Source of the DNA: Hyphomicrobiales bacterium
GTDB lineage: Bacteria; Pseudomonadota; Alphaproteobacteria; Rhizobiales; Beijerinckiaceae
Length of the DNA: 64,000 bases
Direction of reading: 5' to 3'
Assembly: GCA_027484655.1 (NCBI GenBank)
Contig: JAIXSM010000004.1
Coordinates: forward strand, 17,183 to 81,182
A program made the position numbers and the translations under genes. This document shows, in pieces, positions 55,048-64,000 of the stretch. The notes beneath the pieces were generated by a model. It did not search any database. It had not been told where the DNA came from and worked only from the letters and a program-made list of their open reading frames with translations. Every line of letters starts with the position of its first letter. Positions within the stretch are counted from its first letter, which is position 1.

Positions 55048-57072
55048 TTAGTCACGCACTTGAGCGTCAACGAGGTCGCGCCTCCCGAGGCTCCCACTCA
55101 GTTCCGCGACCACCAACCGCAGGGATCCTCCTTCGTCATCACCCGCCGAACGCCGCAAGAGGCGCACCGACGCGTACCAGGGCATGCGCCCGCCTTCCCG
55201 GCCATAACGCCACTCGGGCGCCTCAGGCAGGATCGCCCAGCACGGCGCGCCAAGCGCTCCGGCAAGATGCACGTTGGTGTTCTGCACAGTGAGAACCGCG
55301 TCGAGGCAGGAGATCAGCGCCGCCAGCCCGTCGAGATCAGAGGTCAAGTTGTCGCCGGCTGCGATCAGACGCTCGCCAAACAGCGATTGAAGCTCGGCTT
55401 TTTCCGCATCCGTCTCCCCATGCTGCAGGGACACGAACCGCGCGCCGGGCAGGTCCAGCAGCGGCGAAAGATCACCAACGCTCAGTGACCGCCCGCCACG
55501 GCGCGTCCACTGGGTGCCGCCTTTCCACGACACGCCCACAACCGGGCCTGCGCCTTCCCCAAGAAGCTGCTTCCATGCACTCCGTTGCCCGTCATCGGGT
55601 CGCAGGAAAGGCGCGCCGGGAAAAGCCTCCGCAGTCCGCCTGAAAGCGTATCCAAGACTGCCGATGAACAGGCTCAGGTCGTAAGCCTCCGCCGCCATGG
55701 CCTCGGGGGCTGGCCGGGCGACAACGCGCGCTTGCGGAAACGATCTGGCGAACAGGGCCTCAAGGCGCGGCGCAACCACGAGGGTCACGCTGGCGGCGAT
55801 GCGCACAAGATCGGGCACGATGCTGGCGAACATGACCACGTCGCCCACGCCCTGCTCGTCGAGCACAAGAACCCGGCGGCCGCTCAGACCGCCGGGCTCA
55901 ACGCCATGGACGTGATTGGCGGGTGGGCGCCGCTCAATGGCTGCCAGACGCCAATAGTTGTCCGTGCCGAACCGGGCTTCGTAATCGCTCCACCCTTGCG
56001 CAAAATCGCCCATGAGCAGGCGCAGCAAGCCCAGCTGGAAACGGGCGTCCTCGTCCGCTGGCGCGCGCGCCAGCACGGCGCCATAGCGTTCCGCCGCATC
56101 ATCCCACTGGCGCAGAAGCGCGAGCGCGCGCGCCTCAAGCAGTATGGCGTCGACGTCGTCGGGCTTTACGCGCTGGTGAAACCTGGCGCTCTCAAGCGCC
56201 TCCTCCGGACGCTCCAGATCGACGAGAGCCATGGCGCGCTGCACATGGGCGCCGGGGAAATCGGGCGCCCGCGCAAGGAGTTCATCGAGCAGCGCCAGCG
56301 CCTGCTCGCGCCTGTCCGCCTCCCCCAGCAGGCAGGCGTAGGTGAACAGCGCCTGCAGATCGTCCGGGCGGGCGGCCACGCGCGCGGCCTGCCGCTCAAG
56401 CAACCCTTGCGCCCATCGGTCGCCATCAAGGGCGCAACGGCGCCCCTCTGCCGCCGCTTCCAGCCGGGGGTCCAGCTTCAGGGCGGCCTCGTAACTTGCG
56501 ACGGCCTCTTCCATGCGTCGCAGGTTGAGCAGTGCGTCCCCGCGGCCCAGGTGCGCCGGCGCGCAGGCTGGCGCCGCCACGATGATCGCGTCAAACGTGG
56601 CGAGCGCCTCTCGCAGGCGGTGCGCCGATAACAGTGCGCTCGCGCGATTGAGCCGCGCATCCAGATTGTCCGGCTGGGCGGTGAGGCTCGCGTCGAAGGC
56701 GGCGATGGCCTCGTCCCAGCGCCCGAGCCCGGTGAGGGTAACTCCCTTGTTGTTGAGCGCCTGCGCATGGCCCGGAGCGGCCTTCAGCAACGCGTCGTAG
56801 GCGGCGAGCGCATCAAGCGGGCGTCCGCCCTCCTGAAGCAGGACCGCGAGATTGTAGCGGGCGGCGGTGTTGGAGGGGGCGAGCGCCAGCAGATTTTCGA
56901 GATGGACGATGGCGCCGGCGTTGTCGCCCGAAGTCGCCGCCAGCATGGCGCAGAGGTAGTGCGCCTGCGGCTCCTTCGGCTGCTCCTTCACCGCGCGGGC
57001 CGCCAACGCGGCCGCCTCCTGCGGGCGGCCCTGCTGGGCGGCCGCGATTGCGAGTTGAAGCGTCGTCGGCAT
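55048..57072 (-). CDS. TPR protein with C-terminal glycosyltransferase-9-like domain
   Basis: A 674-residue cytosolic protein. About ten TPR repeats fill residues 1 to about 390 (typical unit: APGHAQALNNKGVTLTGLGR). The C-terminal third resembles heptosyltransferase-like GT-B folds: RRVLVLDEQGVGDVVMFASI, VGVSWKGGTQW, RFVSLQHGETDAEKAEL and LDAVLTVQNTNVHLAGALG. Such proteins are common in alphaproteobacteria; some may glycosylate envelope or flagellar targets, but no role is shown here. The ATG at 57072 has GGAGAGG upstream; a start four codons earlier has none. It lies behind the fba terminator. Confidence 0.82.
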   Translation of the reverse strand: MPTTLQLAIAAAQQGRPQEAAALAARAVKEQPKEPQAHYLCAMLAATSGDNAGAIVHLENLLALAPSNTAARYNLAVLLQEGGRPLDALAAYDALLKAAPGHAQALNNKGVTLTGLGRWDEAIAAFDASLTAQPDNLDARLNRASALLSAHRLREALATFDAIIVAAPACAPAHLGRGDALLNLRRMEEAVASYEAALKLDPRLEAAAEGRRCALDGDRWAQGLLERQAARVAARPDDLQALFTYACLLGEADRREQALALLDELLARAPDFPGAHVQRAMALVDLERPEEALESARFHQRVKPDDVDAILLEARALALLRQWDDAAERYGAVLARAPADEDARFQLGLLRLLMGDFAQGWSDYEARFGTDNYWRLAAIERRPPANHVHGVEPGGLSGRRVLVLDEQGVGDVVMFASIVPDLVRIAASVTLVVAPRLEALFARSFPQARVVARPAPEAMAAEAYDLSLFIGSLGYAFRRTAEAFPGAPFLRPDDGQRSAWKQLLGEGAGPVVGVSWKGGTQWTRRGGRSLSVGDLSPLLDLPGARFVSLQHGETDAEKAELQSLFGERLIAAGDNLTSDLDGLAALISCLDAVLTVQNTNVHLAGALGAPCWAILPEAPEWRYGREGGRMPWYASVRLLRRSAGDDEGGSLRLVVAELSGSLGRRDLVDAQVRD

Positions 57073-57089
57073 GCGCCTCTCCATTCATG

Positions 57090-57120
57090 AAAAAAGCCGA
57101 CCGGAACGATCCGGCCGGCT
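57090..57120 (-). terminator. Rho-independent terminator of fba
   Basis: On the minus strand AGCCGGCCGGA pairs with TCCGGTCGGCT (one G-U pair) around a 4-nt loop, followed by a T-run of six. It is 27 bp after the fba stop and just before the TPR gene. Confidence 0.92.
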
Positions 57121-57146
57121 CGGGTCGCGTCATCGGCGTGAGAGGC

Positions 57147-58211
57147 TCAGGCGGCCTTGACCTTCAGGTCGCCGGCCGCATAGCGCTTCGCCATCACGGA
57201 CAGCGGCAGCGGCTTGATCTTGCCCGCCTGGCCGGCCGTGTTGAACTGCTCCAGACGCTCCTTGCAAAGCTTGGCCATGGCGTCCATGGCGGGCTTGAGA
57301 TACTTGCGCGGATCGAACTCGCCGGGATGCTCGGCGAGAATCTTGCGGATCTGGCCGGTGATCGCCATGCGGTTGTCGGTGTCGATGTTGATCTTGCGCA
57401 CGCCGTTCTTGATGCCGCGCTGGATCTCCTCCACCGGCACGCCCCACGTCTGGGGCATCTTGCCGCCGAACGTGTTGATGATGTCCTGAAGATCCTGCGG
57501 CACCGACGACGAGCCGTGCATCACCAGATGCACGTTCGGCATGCGACGGTGAATCTCCTCGATCACGTTCATCGCGAGCACCGCGCCGTCGGGCTTGCGG
57601 GAGAACTTGTAGGCGCCGTGCGAGGTGCCCATGGCGATGGCCAGCGCATCGACCTGCGTCTCGTTAACGAACTTCACCGCCTCATCAGGGTTCGTGAGCA
57701 GCTGGTCGTGGGAGAGCTTGCCCTCCGCGCCGTGGCCATCCTCCTTCTCGCCCATGCCGGTCTCGAGCGAGCCGAGCACGCCCAGTTCGCCCTCAACCGA
57801 GATGCCGCCGAGGTGCGCCATGTTGACGACCTTCTTCGTCACATCGACGTTGTAGGTCCAGTCCGCGGGGGTCTTGGCGTCCGCCTTCAGCGAGCCGTCC
57901 ATCATCACGGATGTGAAGCCCGCCTGGATGGCGGTCATGCAGGTGGCGGGCTCGTTGCCGTGGTCGAGATGCACGCATACGGGAATGTGCGGATAGATCT
58001 CCATCACCGCGTCCATCATGTGCTTGAGCATGATGTCGTTGGCGTACTGGCGGGCGCCGCGGGACGCCTGAATGATGACGGGCGCATCCACCGCGTCGGC
58101 CGCCGCCATGATCGCCAGCGCCTGTTCCATGTTGTTGATGTTGAACGCGGGCACGCCGTAATCATGCTCAGCGGCGTGATCGAGAAGCTGTCGCAGGGTA
58201 ATCCGGGCCAT
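57147..58211 (-). CDS. fba: Class II fructose-bisphosphate aldolase
   Basis: A 354-residue zinc aldolase that splits or forms fructose 1,6-bisphosphate (and sedoheptulose bisphosphate in Calvin-type members). Zinc-binding and catalytic blocks are [36 protein letters not shown] and [15 protein letters not shown]. The sequence is of the class IIB type often named CbbA or Fba in alphaproteobacteria. GGAGAG precedes the ATG. It is the last gene of the tkt-gap-pgk-fba run. Confidence 0.96.
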   Translation of the reverse strand: MARITLRQLLDHAAEHDYGVPAFNINNMEQALAIMAAADAVDAPVIIQASRGARQYANDIMLKHMMDAVMEIYPHIPVCVHLDHGNEPATCMTAIQAGFTSVMMDGSLKADAKTPADWTYNVDVTKKVVNMAHLGGISVEGELGVLGSLETGMGEKEDGHGAEGKLSHDQLLTNPDEAVKFVNETQVDALAIAMGTSHGAYKFSRKPDGAVLAMNVIEEIHRRMPNVHLVMHGSSSVPQDLQDIINTFGGKMPQTWGVPVEEIQRGIKNGVRKINIDTDNRMAITGQIRKILAEHPGEFDPRKYLKPAMDAMAKLCKERLEQFNTAGQAGKIKPLPLSVMAKRYAAGDLKVKAA

Positions 58212-58276
58212 GTTTCTCTCCGTAGGGGCGCCGCGACTGTCGCCGCTGGCGCTTTAGAAAGCGTTTCCTCAAAGGC

Positions 58277-59470
58277 TCAGGCGCGTAGCGCCTCGACGCC
58301 GGGCAGAACCTTGCCTTCCATCCATTCGAGGAAAGCGCCGCCGGCGGTAGAGATATAGGTGAAGTGCTGGGCCACGCCCGCCTGGTTGAGGGCCGCGACC
58401 GTATCGCCGCCGCCCGCCACGCTCAGGAGCTTGCCGGCGTCGGTCAGATCAGCAGCGACCTTCGCGATGGCGTTGGTGCCAGCGTCGAACGGCTCCAGCT
58501 CGAAGGCGCCAAACGGCCCGTTCCAGACCAGCGTCTTGCAGGCGGCAAGCACCTGCTCGACTTCGACGACCGAGCGCGGGCCGATGTCGAGGATCATCTC
58601 ATCGTGGCCGACGTGATCGACATCGCCCACCCGCGCAGGGGCCTGCGCCTTGAACTCCTTCGCGAGCACCGCGTCCACAGGTAGCACGATCTGGCAGTTC
58701 GCGGCCCGGGCGGCATCCAGAATGTTGCGCGCCGTGCTGAGAAGATCTTTCTCGCACAAGGATTTGCCCACATGGCGCCCTTGCGCGGCGAGGAAGGTGT
58801 TGGCCATGCCGCCGCCAATGATGAGGAAGTCGACCTTCCGCACCAGATTCCCGAGCAGTTCGAGCTTGGTGGACACCTTGGCGCCGCCGACAATCGCGGC
58901 CAGCGGCCGCTCCGGATTGTCGAGCGCGCTGGAGATCGCCTCAAGCTCCATCTGCATGGTGCGGCCGGCGAACGCGGGCATGTGATGGGCGAGCCCCTCC
59001 GTGGAGGCGTGGGCGCGGTGGGCGGCGGAGAACGCGTCGTTCACGTACACGTCGCCGAGCTTCGCAAGTTCGGCCACGAACGCGGGATCGTTCTTCTCCT
59101 CGCCCTTGTGGAAGCGGGTGTTTTCCAGCAGCAGGATCTCGCCGCCCTTCAGCGCCGCGACGGCCGTCTGCGCGGCCCCGCCAATGCAGTCGGGCGCAAA
59201 CGCGACCGGGCGTTTGAGGTGCTCCTGCAGCACGGCGGCGACGGGGCGCAGCGAGTTTTCCTCATCCGGTCCGTTCTTGGGCCGGCCGAAGTGGGCGAGC
59301 AGCACGACGCGCCCACCCTTGTCCGCGATCTCCCGGATCGTGGGCAGGATGCGGTCGATGCGCGTGGCGTCGGTGACGCGTCCGTTCTCCATCGGAACGT
59401 TAAGGTCCACACGCACAAGCACGCGTTTTTCCGAGACGTCAGCCTGGTCGAGAGTGCGGAATGCGGTCAT
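58277..59470 (-). CDS. pgk: Phosphoglycerate kinase
   Basis: A 397-residue glycolytic kinase. Hallmarks are [55 protein letters not shown] and the C-terminal [15 protein letters not shown] with the ATP-binding loop. It follows gap across a terminator, so some transcripts probably end between them, lowering pgk expression relative to gap. Confidence 0.98.
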   Translation of the reverse strand: MTAFRTLDQADVSEKRVLVRVDLNVPMENGRVTDATRIDRILPTIREIADKGGRVVLLAHFGRPKNGPDEENSLRPVAAVLQEHLKRPVAFAPDCIGGAAQTAVAALKGGEILLLENTRFHKGEEKNDPAFVAELAKLGDVYVNDAFSAAHRAHASTEGLAHHMPAFAGRTMQMELEAISSALDNPERPLAAIVGGAKVSTKLELLGNLVRKVDFLIIGGGMANTFLAAQGRHVGKSLCEKDLLSTARNILDAARAANCQIVLPVDAVLAKEFKAQAPARVGDVDHVGHDEMILDIGPRSVVEVEQVLAACKTLVWNGPFGAFELEPFDAGTNAIAKVAADLTDAGKLLSVAGGGDTVAALNQAGVAQHFTYISTAGGAFLEWMEGKVLPGVEALRA

Positions 59471-59494
59471 GGGCGCCTCGGAGTCCTCCGTGAT

Positions 59495-59522
59495 GAAAAA
59501 AGGGCGCGGTCAAGCCGCGCCC
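59495..59522 (-). terminator. Rho-independent terminator of gap
   Basis: On the minus strand GGGCGCGG pairs with CCGCGCCC around five bases and is followed by a run of six or more T. It lies 10 bp after the gap stop. Confidence 0.92.
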
Positions 59523-59531
59523 TGCTTACGC

Positions 59532-60539
59532 TCAGATCTTCTTCGCCATGGCGACGGCGGTGTCGGCCATGCGGTTCGAGAAGCCCCACTCGTTGTCGTA
59601 CCAGGAGAGGATGCGCACGAAGTTGCCGTCGATCACCTTCGTCTGGTCGAGGTGGAACACCGACGAGTGGCTGTCGTGGTTGAAGTCAATCGACACGTTC
59701 GGCACGTCCGTCACGCCGAGGATGCCCTTCAGCTCTTGGGCTGCGGCGCGCTTGATCGCCTCGTTGATCTCTTCCTTCGTGGTCTTCTTCTTCGAGGTGA
59801 ACTTCAGGTCCACCACGGAGACGTTGGGGGTTGGCACGCGGATCGCCGAGCCGTCGAGCTTGCCGTTCAGCTCCGGCAGCACGAGGCCGACAGCCTTCGC
59901 CGCGCCGGTCGACGTCGGGATCATCGACAACGCCGCAGCGCGGCCGCGGTAGAGATCCTTGTGCATCGTGTCCAGCGTCGGCTGGTCGCCGGTGTACGAG
60001 TGGATCGTCGTCATGAAGCCGTGCTCGATGCCGACCGCATCGTTGAGCACCTTGGCTACCGGCGACAGGCAGTTCGTGGTGCACGAGGCGTTCGAGACGA
60101 CGAGATGATCCTTGGTCAGCTTGTCGTGGTTGACGCCGTAGACGACCGTCAGGTCCGCGTCGTCGCAGGGCGCGGAGACGAGCACGCGCTTGGCGCCGGC
60201 GTCCAGATGCGCCTTGGCCTTGTCCTTCGAGGTGAAGATGCCCGTGCACTCAAGCGCGATGTCCACGCCCAGCTCGCGGTGGGGCAGCTCGGCGGGGTTG
60301 CGGATCGCCGTCACCTTGATAGGGCCTGTGCCCACGTCGATCGTGTCGCCGGAAACGGTCACCGTCGCCGGGAAACGGCCGTGCACGGAGTCGTAGCGCA
60401 GCAGGTGCGCGTTGGTCTCCACCGGGCCAAGGTCGTTGATCGCCACCACAACGATATCGGTGCGCCCGGATTCCACGATGGCGCGCAGGATGTTGCGCCC
60501 GATCCGCCCGAACCCGTTGATTGCGACCCGCACTGCCAT
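59532..60539 (-). CDS. gap: Glyceraldehyde-3-phosphate dehydrogenase, type I
   Basis: A 335-residue NAD(P)-dependent enzyme. The Rossmann start is [16 protein letters not shown], the catalytic Cys153 is in [12 protein letters not shown], and [13 protein letters not shown] is at the end. [20 protein letters not shown] fits the alphaproteobacterial type. GCGGAGGAC precedes the ATG. It lies 34 bp downstream of tkt... on the same strand, in the usual order. Confidence 0.98.
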   Translation of the reverse strand: MAVRVAINGFGRIGRNILRAIVESGRTDIVVVAINDLGPVETNAHLLRYDSVHGRFPATVTVSGDTIDVGTGPIKVTAIRNPAELPHRELGVDIALECTGIFTSKDKAKAHLDAGAKRVLVSAPCDDADLTVVYGVNHDKLTKDHLVVSNASCTTNCLSPVAKVLNDAVGIEHGFMTTIHSYTGDQPTLDTMHKDLYRGRAAALSMIPTSTGAAKAVGLVLPELNGKLDGSAIRVPTPNVSVVDLKFTSKKKTTKEEINEAIKRAAAQELKGILGVTDVPNVSIDFNHDSHSSVFHLDQTKVIDGNFVRILSWYDNEWGFSNRMADTAVAMAKKI

Positions 60540-60573
60540 GTCTTGTCCTCCGCGTTGTCCGTGTTCCGATGCC

Positions 60574-62553
60574 TCAGGCCTTCAGCCGCGACGCGACAGC
60601 GTCCGCCGCCGCCTGGGCTGTAATGCCGAAGTGTTGATAAAGCTGCTTGTAGGGCGCGCTGGCGCCAAAACCGTCCATGCCGACGAACACGCCGTCCGAG
60701 CCGATGAGGGCGTCCCAGCCCATGCGAACCGCCGCCTCGATGGCGACCTTCACCGGGGCGTCGCCGATCACCGCGCGACGCTCGGCCTCAGGCCGGGCGA
60801 GGAACAGGTCCATGCAGGGAACCGACACGACGCGCGCCGGGATCCCCTGCGCTGCGAGAATGGCCTGCGCCTCCAGGGCGATATGCACCTCGGAGCCGGA
60901 CGCGAACAGCGATGCGCGCGCGACGCCCTGGGCGGGCGACAGCTCGTAGGCGCCGCCGGCGCTCAGGTTCTCCTCCACCATGGTCTTGCGCACGGGCGGC
61001 AGATTCTGGCGCGTGAGCGCGAGCACGGACGGCGTGTGCGCCGCCTCAAGCGCCGCCACCCAGCACTCCAGGGTTTCCGTCTGGTCCGCCGGGCGGAAGA
61101 CGTTGAGGTTCGGAATGCACCGCAGGCTCGCCAGATGCTCAACCGGCTGATGGGTCGGCCCATCCTCGCCCAGACCGATGGAATCGTGGGTCAGCACCTC
61201 GATGTGGCGCACGCCCATCAGCGCCGCCAGACGCAGGGACGGGCGCATGTAATCGGCGAACACGAGGAACGTGGCGCCCGACGGGATGTAGCCGCCATGC
61301 AGCGCCATGCCGTTGATGGCGGCCGCCATGCCGTGCTCGCGGATGCCCCAGTGCACGAACCGGCCGGCGTAATTGCCCGGCGAGATGGCGGGCGTCGACG
61401 CCACCTTGGTGTTGTTGGAGCCGGTCAGGTCCGCCGAGCCGGTGACGAGCTCCGGCACGTGGGGCGCAATCGCCGCGATGACGCTCTCGGACGCCTTGCG
61501 GGTTGCGACTTCCGCCGGCTCCTCGACGACCTTCTTCTTGAAATGCAGCGCGGCGGCCTTCAGCGCCAGCGGCAGCTGGCCAGCGAGGCGACGCTCGAAC
61601 TCGAACTTCTTCGCCCCGTCCATGGCGGCGAGCTTCTCGCCCCACGCTGCGCGGGCTTGAGCGCCCCGGGCGCCGGCGGCGCGCCACGCGTCCAGAATGT
61701 CCTGCGGAATGACGAAGGGCTCGTGCGGCCAGTTGAGCGCCTTGCGCGCGCCCTCGATCTCCTCGGCGCCGAGCGGCTCGCCGTGGCTCTTGGAGGTACC
61801 GGCGCGCTTGGGGGCGCCGTAGCCAATCGTCGTCTTGCAGGCGATCAGCGTCGGGCGATCCGACGCCTGCGCCTGCTCGACGGCTGCGAGAATGGCGGCC
61901 GGATCATGGCCATCGACGCGCGTCGCCGCCCAGCCCGCAGCCTCGAACCGCTTGAGCTGATCGACGGAATCCGACACCGACAGCGGCCCGTCGATGGAGA
62001 TGCCGTTGTCGTCCCACAGCACGATCAGGCGATTGAGCTTGAGGTGGCCCGCAATGGCGATGGATTCCTGGCTCACGCCCTCCATCAGGTCGCCGTCGGA
62101 GGCGAGCACGTAGGTGCGGTGGTCCACAACATCGCCGAACTCGGCGTTGAACATGCGCTCGGCCAGCGCCATGCCGACCGCCGTGGCGACGCCCTGCCCC
62201 AGCGGACCGGTGGTGGTCTCGACGCCCGCCGTGACGAAGTTTTCCGGATGGCCGGGGGTCAGCGAATGCAGCTGCCGGAAATTCCGGAGCTGGTCCATGG
62301 TCATGGACGGCTCGCCGGTCAGGTGCAGCAGCGCGTAGAGCAGCATCGAGCCGTGGCCTGCCGACAGCACGAAGCGGTCGCGATCCGGCCAGCGCATGTC
62401 CGCGGCGTCGTACTTCAACACCTTCGTGAACAGGACTGTGGCGATGTCAGCCGCGCCCATGGGAAGGCCAGGGTGGCCGGATTTTGCTTTCTCGACGGCG
62501 TCCATGGCAAGCGCTCGGATGGCGTTGGCCATGGATTCATGCGACACGGTCAT
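60574..62553 (-). CDS. tkt: Transketolase
   Basis: A 659-residue thiamine-diphosphate enzyme of the pentose phosphate pathway. Conserved blocks are [15 protein letters not shown], the cofactor-binding [20 protein letters not shown] with its GDGxxMEG equivalent [12 protein letters not shown], and [12 protein letters not shown]. The ATG at 62553 gives [20 protein letters not shown], the family start. An upstream in-frame start adds 16 unrelated residues. It is the first gene of the tkt-gap-pgk-fba run and divergent from the DUF4164-zapA pair. Confidence 0.96.
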   Translation of the reverse strand: MTVSHESMANAIRALAMDAVEKAKSGHPGLPMGAADIATVLFTKVLKYDAADMRWPDRDRFVLSAGHGSMLLYALLHLTGEPSMTMDQLRNFRQLHSLTPGHPENFVTAGVETTTGPLGQGVATAVGMALAERMFNAEFGDVVDHRTYVLASDGDLMEGVSQESIAIAGHLKLNRLIVLWDDNGISIDGPLSVSDSVDQLKRFEAAGWAATRVDGHDPAAILAAVEQAQASDRPTLIACKTTIGYGAPKRAGTSKSHGEPLGAEEIEGARKALNWPHEPFVIPQDILDAWRAAGARGAQARAAWGEKLAAMDGAKKFEFERRLAGQLPLALKAAALHFKKKVVEEPAEVATRKASESVIAAIAPHVPELVTGSADLTGSNNTKVASTPAISPGNYAGRFVHWGIREHGMAAAINGMALHGGYIPSGATFLVFADYMRPSLRLAALMGVRHIEVLTHDSIGLGEDGPTHQPVEHLASLRCIPNLNVFRPADQTETLECWVAALEAAHTPSVLALTRQNLPPVRKTMVEENLSAGGAYELSPAQGVARASLFASGSEVHIALEAQAILAAQGIPARVVSVPCMDLFLARPEAERRAVIGDAPVKVAIEAAVRMGWDALIGSDGVFVGMDGFGASAPYKQLYQHFGITAQAAADAVASRLKA

Positions 62554-62777
62554 GAGCAGTATTCCAGAGGTTGCCCGGCGCGTCAGGAGCGCCGCTTGCA
62601 AGGTGGGCCTTGCCTAGATGGCGCCTCTGATAACACCTAGCTCGGCGGGGCGGAAGCCGCGCGAACGCCAAAACGCGTTGTGCTGACAGCTTGGCGGGAG
62701 AGTCCTGTGGGGAATATGCGCAGTGGCGTTGACCGGCGATCCCGCAAGGCGACTAATGCAGCGATGCAAGGAGGCGC

Positions 62778-63104
62778 ATGACGTCGCAAGAACAGGATTC
62801 CTCCGACGCTCTGCCGGATGTTTTGGGCGCTGCGCTGCGGCGGCTGTCCGGCGCGCTCGATCATCTGGAGGCGGCGACGGTTCGTCGCGCCGCCGTGGAA
62901 CGCGCGCGTGCTGACCTCGACGAAGAACTGAAGGTCATGCAGGACGACCGGGCGCGCTTGGCCGCCGAGCTGGACGGGGCGCTGTCGCGAAACCGCGCGC
63001 TCACCCTCGCGCAGGCCGATGTGACGGCACGGTTGGAGCGCGCCGAGCAGATGGTGCGCGAGATCGTCGCGGATGCGGCGGTCGATGACGGGGAGGCCCG
63101 CTGA
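62778..63104 (+). CDS. DUF4164-family coiled-coil protein
   Basis: A 108-residue cytosolic protein that is almost all helical coiled coil (LPDVLGAALRRLSGALDHLE to ARLERAEQMVREIV). It matches the short DUF4164 proteins encoded just before zapA across alphaproteobacteria. Its stop codon overlaps the zapA start (TGATG), so the two are translated together. A link to divisome assembly is inferred from this context only. CAAGGAGGC precedes the ATG. Confidence 0.88.
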   Translation: MTSQEQDSSDALPDVLGAALRRLSGALDHLEAATVRRAAVERARADLDEELKVMQDDRARLAAELDGALSRNRALTLAQADVTARLERAEQMVREIVADAAVDDGEAR

Positions 63105-63487
63105 TGCCCCATGTGAGCGTCACAATCGCAGGCCGCACATTCCGGATGGCGTGCGAGGATGGGGAGGAGGAGCGCCTCTCGGGCCTCGCCCAGAAGATCG
63201 ACCTCAAGATCGCCGAGATGCGCGCCGCGTTCGGCGAGATCGGCGACAACCGCCTCACCGTCATGGCGGCGATCACGGTCGCTGACGAACTTGCGGAGGC
63301 GCAGCGCCTCAACGGCGCCCTGCGGGATCAGATCGTCGACCTTGAGCGAGCGCGTGACGACGCCCTCGCGCAGAAGGACCAGTGGGCGCAGGCCGCCGCC
63401 GACGCGGTGGAGGCGGTCACCGGGCGGCTGGAGGAGATGGTCCACGCCATGAACGTGGACGGCCGCCGGGCCACGCGCAACGACTGA
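63104..63487 (+). CDS. zapA: Cell division protein ZapA
   Basis: A 127-residue protein that bundles FtsZ filaments. It shows MPHVSVTIAGRTFRMACEDG and EEERLSGLAQKIDLKIAEMR, the ZapA globular domain, then a C-terminal coiled coil. It is coupled to the DUF4164 gene. In E. coli and most alphaproteobacteria the 6S RNA and 5-formyl-THF cyclo-ligase genes follow; here repeats and an IS remnant follow instead. Confidence 0.94.
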   Translation: MPHVSVTIAGRTFRMACEDGEEERLSGLAQKIDLKIAEMRAAFGEIGDNRLTVMAAITVADELAEAQRLNGALRDQIVDLERARDDALAQKDQWAQAAADAVEAVTGRLEEMVHAMNVDGRRATRND

Positions 63488-63521
63488 CGCAAGACACCCA
63501 GGGAACGCAGCCACGGGCCGC

Positions 63522-63613
63522 GGGCAATGGACCGCGGGGGTGCTGGCTGGCAACGTCAGCGCCCATGCGCGAGGGGACGCGCGCGGTCCGCCAAGAGCGC
63601 GCGGGGCCCCGGA
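63522..63613. repeat. Palindromic dispersed repeat, copy D
   Basis: CCATGCGCGAGGGGACGCGCGCGGTCC-like half-unit at 63567-63589 faces a partial GGACCGCGGG arm near 63526. Directly behind it GAGCGCGCGGGGCCCCGGA (63595-63613) is repeated exactly at 63982-64000. A further CGCGCGGTCC lies near 63640. The region is a cluster of degenerate units. Confidence 0.7.
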
Positions 63614-63708
63614 TCGCCTTCGGCGTCCGGGGAGGTGGCGCGCGGTCCAGTTGCCGCGCCCACATTCCCGGGGCGGGCGAAGCCTGAACCCGGCGACTGT
63701 ATTGAGGG

Positions 63709-63810
63709 TCAAGTGCCCATACTGTTTTTTTGGTATGCGACGCGATCCCTGACGAGGGCGTTGGCCAGAACGAGCAGCTTTCGGGCGATGGCGCCAACGT
63801 CGCCGGCATG
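63709..63810 (-). mobile_element. Remnant of an IS110-type transposase, C-terminal end
   Basis: On the minus strand the frame ending at 63709 reads GDVGAIARKLLVLANALVRD before a short tail and stop. This is the typical last helix of IS110/IS1111-family transposases (..MRKLLVLANALLRD..). Only about 30 residues remain. Upstream the frame runs into a palindromic repeat (CCCGGC-GAAG-GCCGGG at 63846-63861), so the element is broken. Confidence 0.62.
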
Positions 63811-63845
63811 ACGCGGTGGGAAGTTGGCGCCTCTCTCGCCGTCCT

Positions 63846-63861
63846 CCCGGCGAAGGCCGGG
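63846..63861. repeat. Short palindrome of a common alphaproteobacterial intergenic repeat
   Basis: CCCGGC and GCCGGG flank GAAG, followed by GATCCAC. This is the core of the widely seen CCCGGCGAAAGCCGGGATCCA repeat type (general recollection). Confidence 0.5.
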
Positions 63862-63951
63862 ATCCACGGTAGGCCGCAGGACCGAAGCGTTGGCCTGTCG
63901 TGGATGCAAGGGGCGCTTGTTGCCTTCGTCGGCATGACGCTGCGAAAATGC

Positions 63952-64000
63952 GGACCGCGGGCGTCCTCGCCCGCAGAAAACGAGCGCGCGGGGCCCCGGA
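63952..64000. repeat. Palindromic dispersed repeat, copy E (runs to window edge)
   Basis: A half-unit at 63952-63974 (GGACCGCGGGCGTCCTCGCC then CGC) is followed by the 19-bp GAGCGCGCGGGGCCCCGGA also present at 63595. The element likely continues beyond the window. Confidence 0.75.

Noticed and set aside
60412..62640. A 742-codon open frame antisense to tkt and part of gap
   Set aside because: It mirrors well-conserved tkt and gap, has no family resemblance, and is rich in Arg, Ala, Gly and His as antisense frames of GC-rich genes usually are. Similar long antisense frames over ftsH (44089-45471), the ABC exporter (49581-51419), the TctC-like genes (21518-22780, 30079-31440) and the MFS genes were rejected for the same reason.
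63709..63909. A 66-residue protein gene on the minus strand
   Set aside because: Its N-terminal half is encoded by a palindromic repeat and only the last 30 residues resemble a transposase; treated as a remnant.

Overview
The window is GC-rich (roughly two-thirds G+C by eye) and comes from an alphaproteobacterium, most likely of the order Hyphomicrobiales (Rhizobiales). Supporting features are the Omp2-type porin, the pstS-pstC-pstA-pstB-phoU-phoB order, the tkt-gap-pgk-fba block divergent from a DUF4164-zapA pair, the 5-formyl-THF cyclo-ligase/TIGR00282 phosphoesterase pair behind a 6S-like RNA, and short palindromic intergenic repeats of the kind common in this order. Genus cannot be fixed from the sequence alone. 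No tRNA, rRNA, CRISPR array, prophage or intact transposon was seen.

Left part (1-31.9 kb) is accessory metabolism. It holds a truncated molybdenum hydroxylase, four FYKGK-type TctC-like substrate-binding proteins plus an NMT1/SsuA-like one (a fifth, Bug-type TctC protein lies at 41-42 kb), none with transporter membrane genes in view, an MDR oxidoreductase, three MFS carriers and an amino-acid permease, HemW, an HSL-type esterase coupled to a nitrilase-family amidase, a PcaF-like thiolase, fumarylacetoacetase, TrmO coupled to a one-domain ModE-like regulator, an isochorismatase-family hydrolase, and several cupins. Two modules pair a TctC-like protein with cupins: (a) cupin, arylmalonate-decarboxylase-like protein, TctC (24.1-21.7 kb); (b) NMT1-like SBP, TctC, bicupin, bicupin, epimerase (31.9-26.7 kb).

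The middle (32-42.4 kb) carries the phosphate-starvation operon pstSCAB-phoU-phoB read leftward, with a Pho box just upstream of pstS and no phoR in view. Next to it, read rightward, are a probable 6S RNA, 5-formyl-THF cyclo-ligase and the TIGR00282 phosphoesterase, then an acyl-CoA ligase with a DsbA-family isomerase, and the Bug-type binding protein.

The right part (42.4-64 kb) is mostly core: pal-cpoB-tilS-ftsH (without tolQRAB or glmM beside it), an ABC exporter, rpmE, two outer-membrane barrel genes, a TPR/glycosyltransferase-like protein, tkt-gap-pgk-fba, and DUF4164-zapA. A DUF3800 pseudogene killed by one in-frame TAG sits where glmM is often found. The zapA gene is followed by palindromic repeats and a transposase remnant instead of the 6S RNA-cyclo-ligase pair it usually precedes, which now lies about 26 kb away. 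Copies of a 23-bp inverted-repeat element mark both of these irregular sites.
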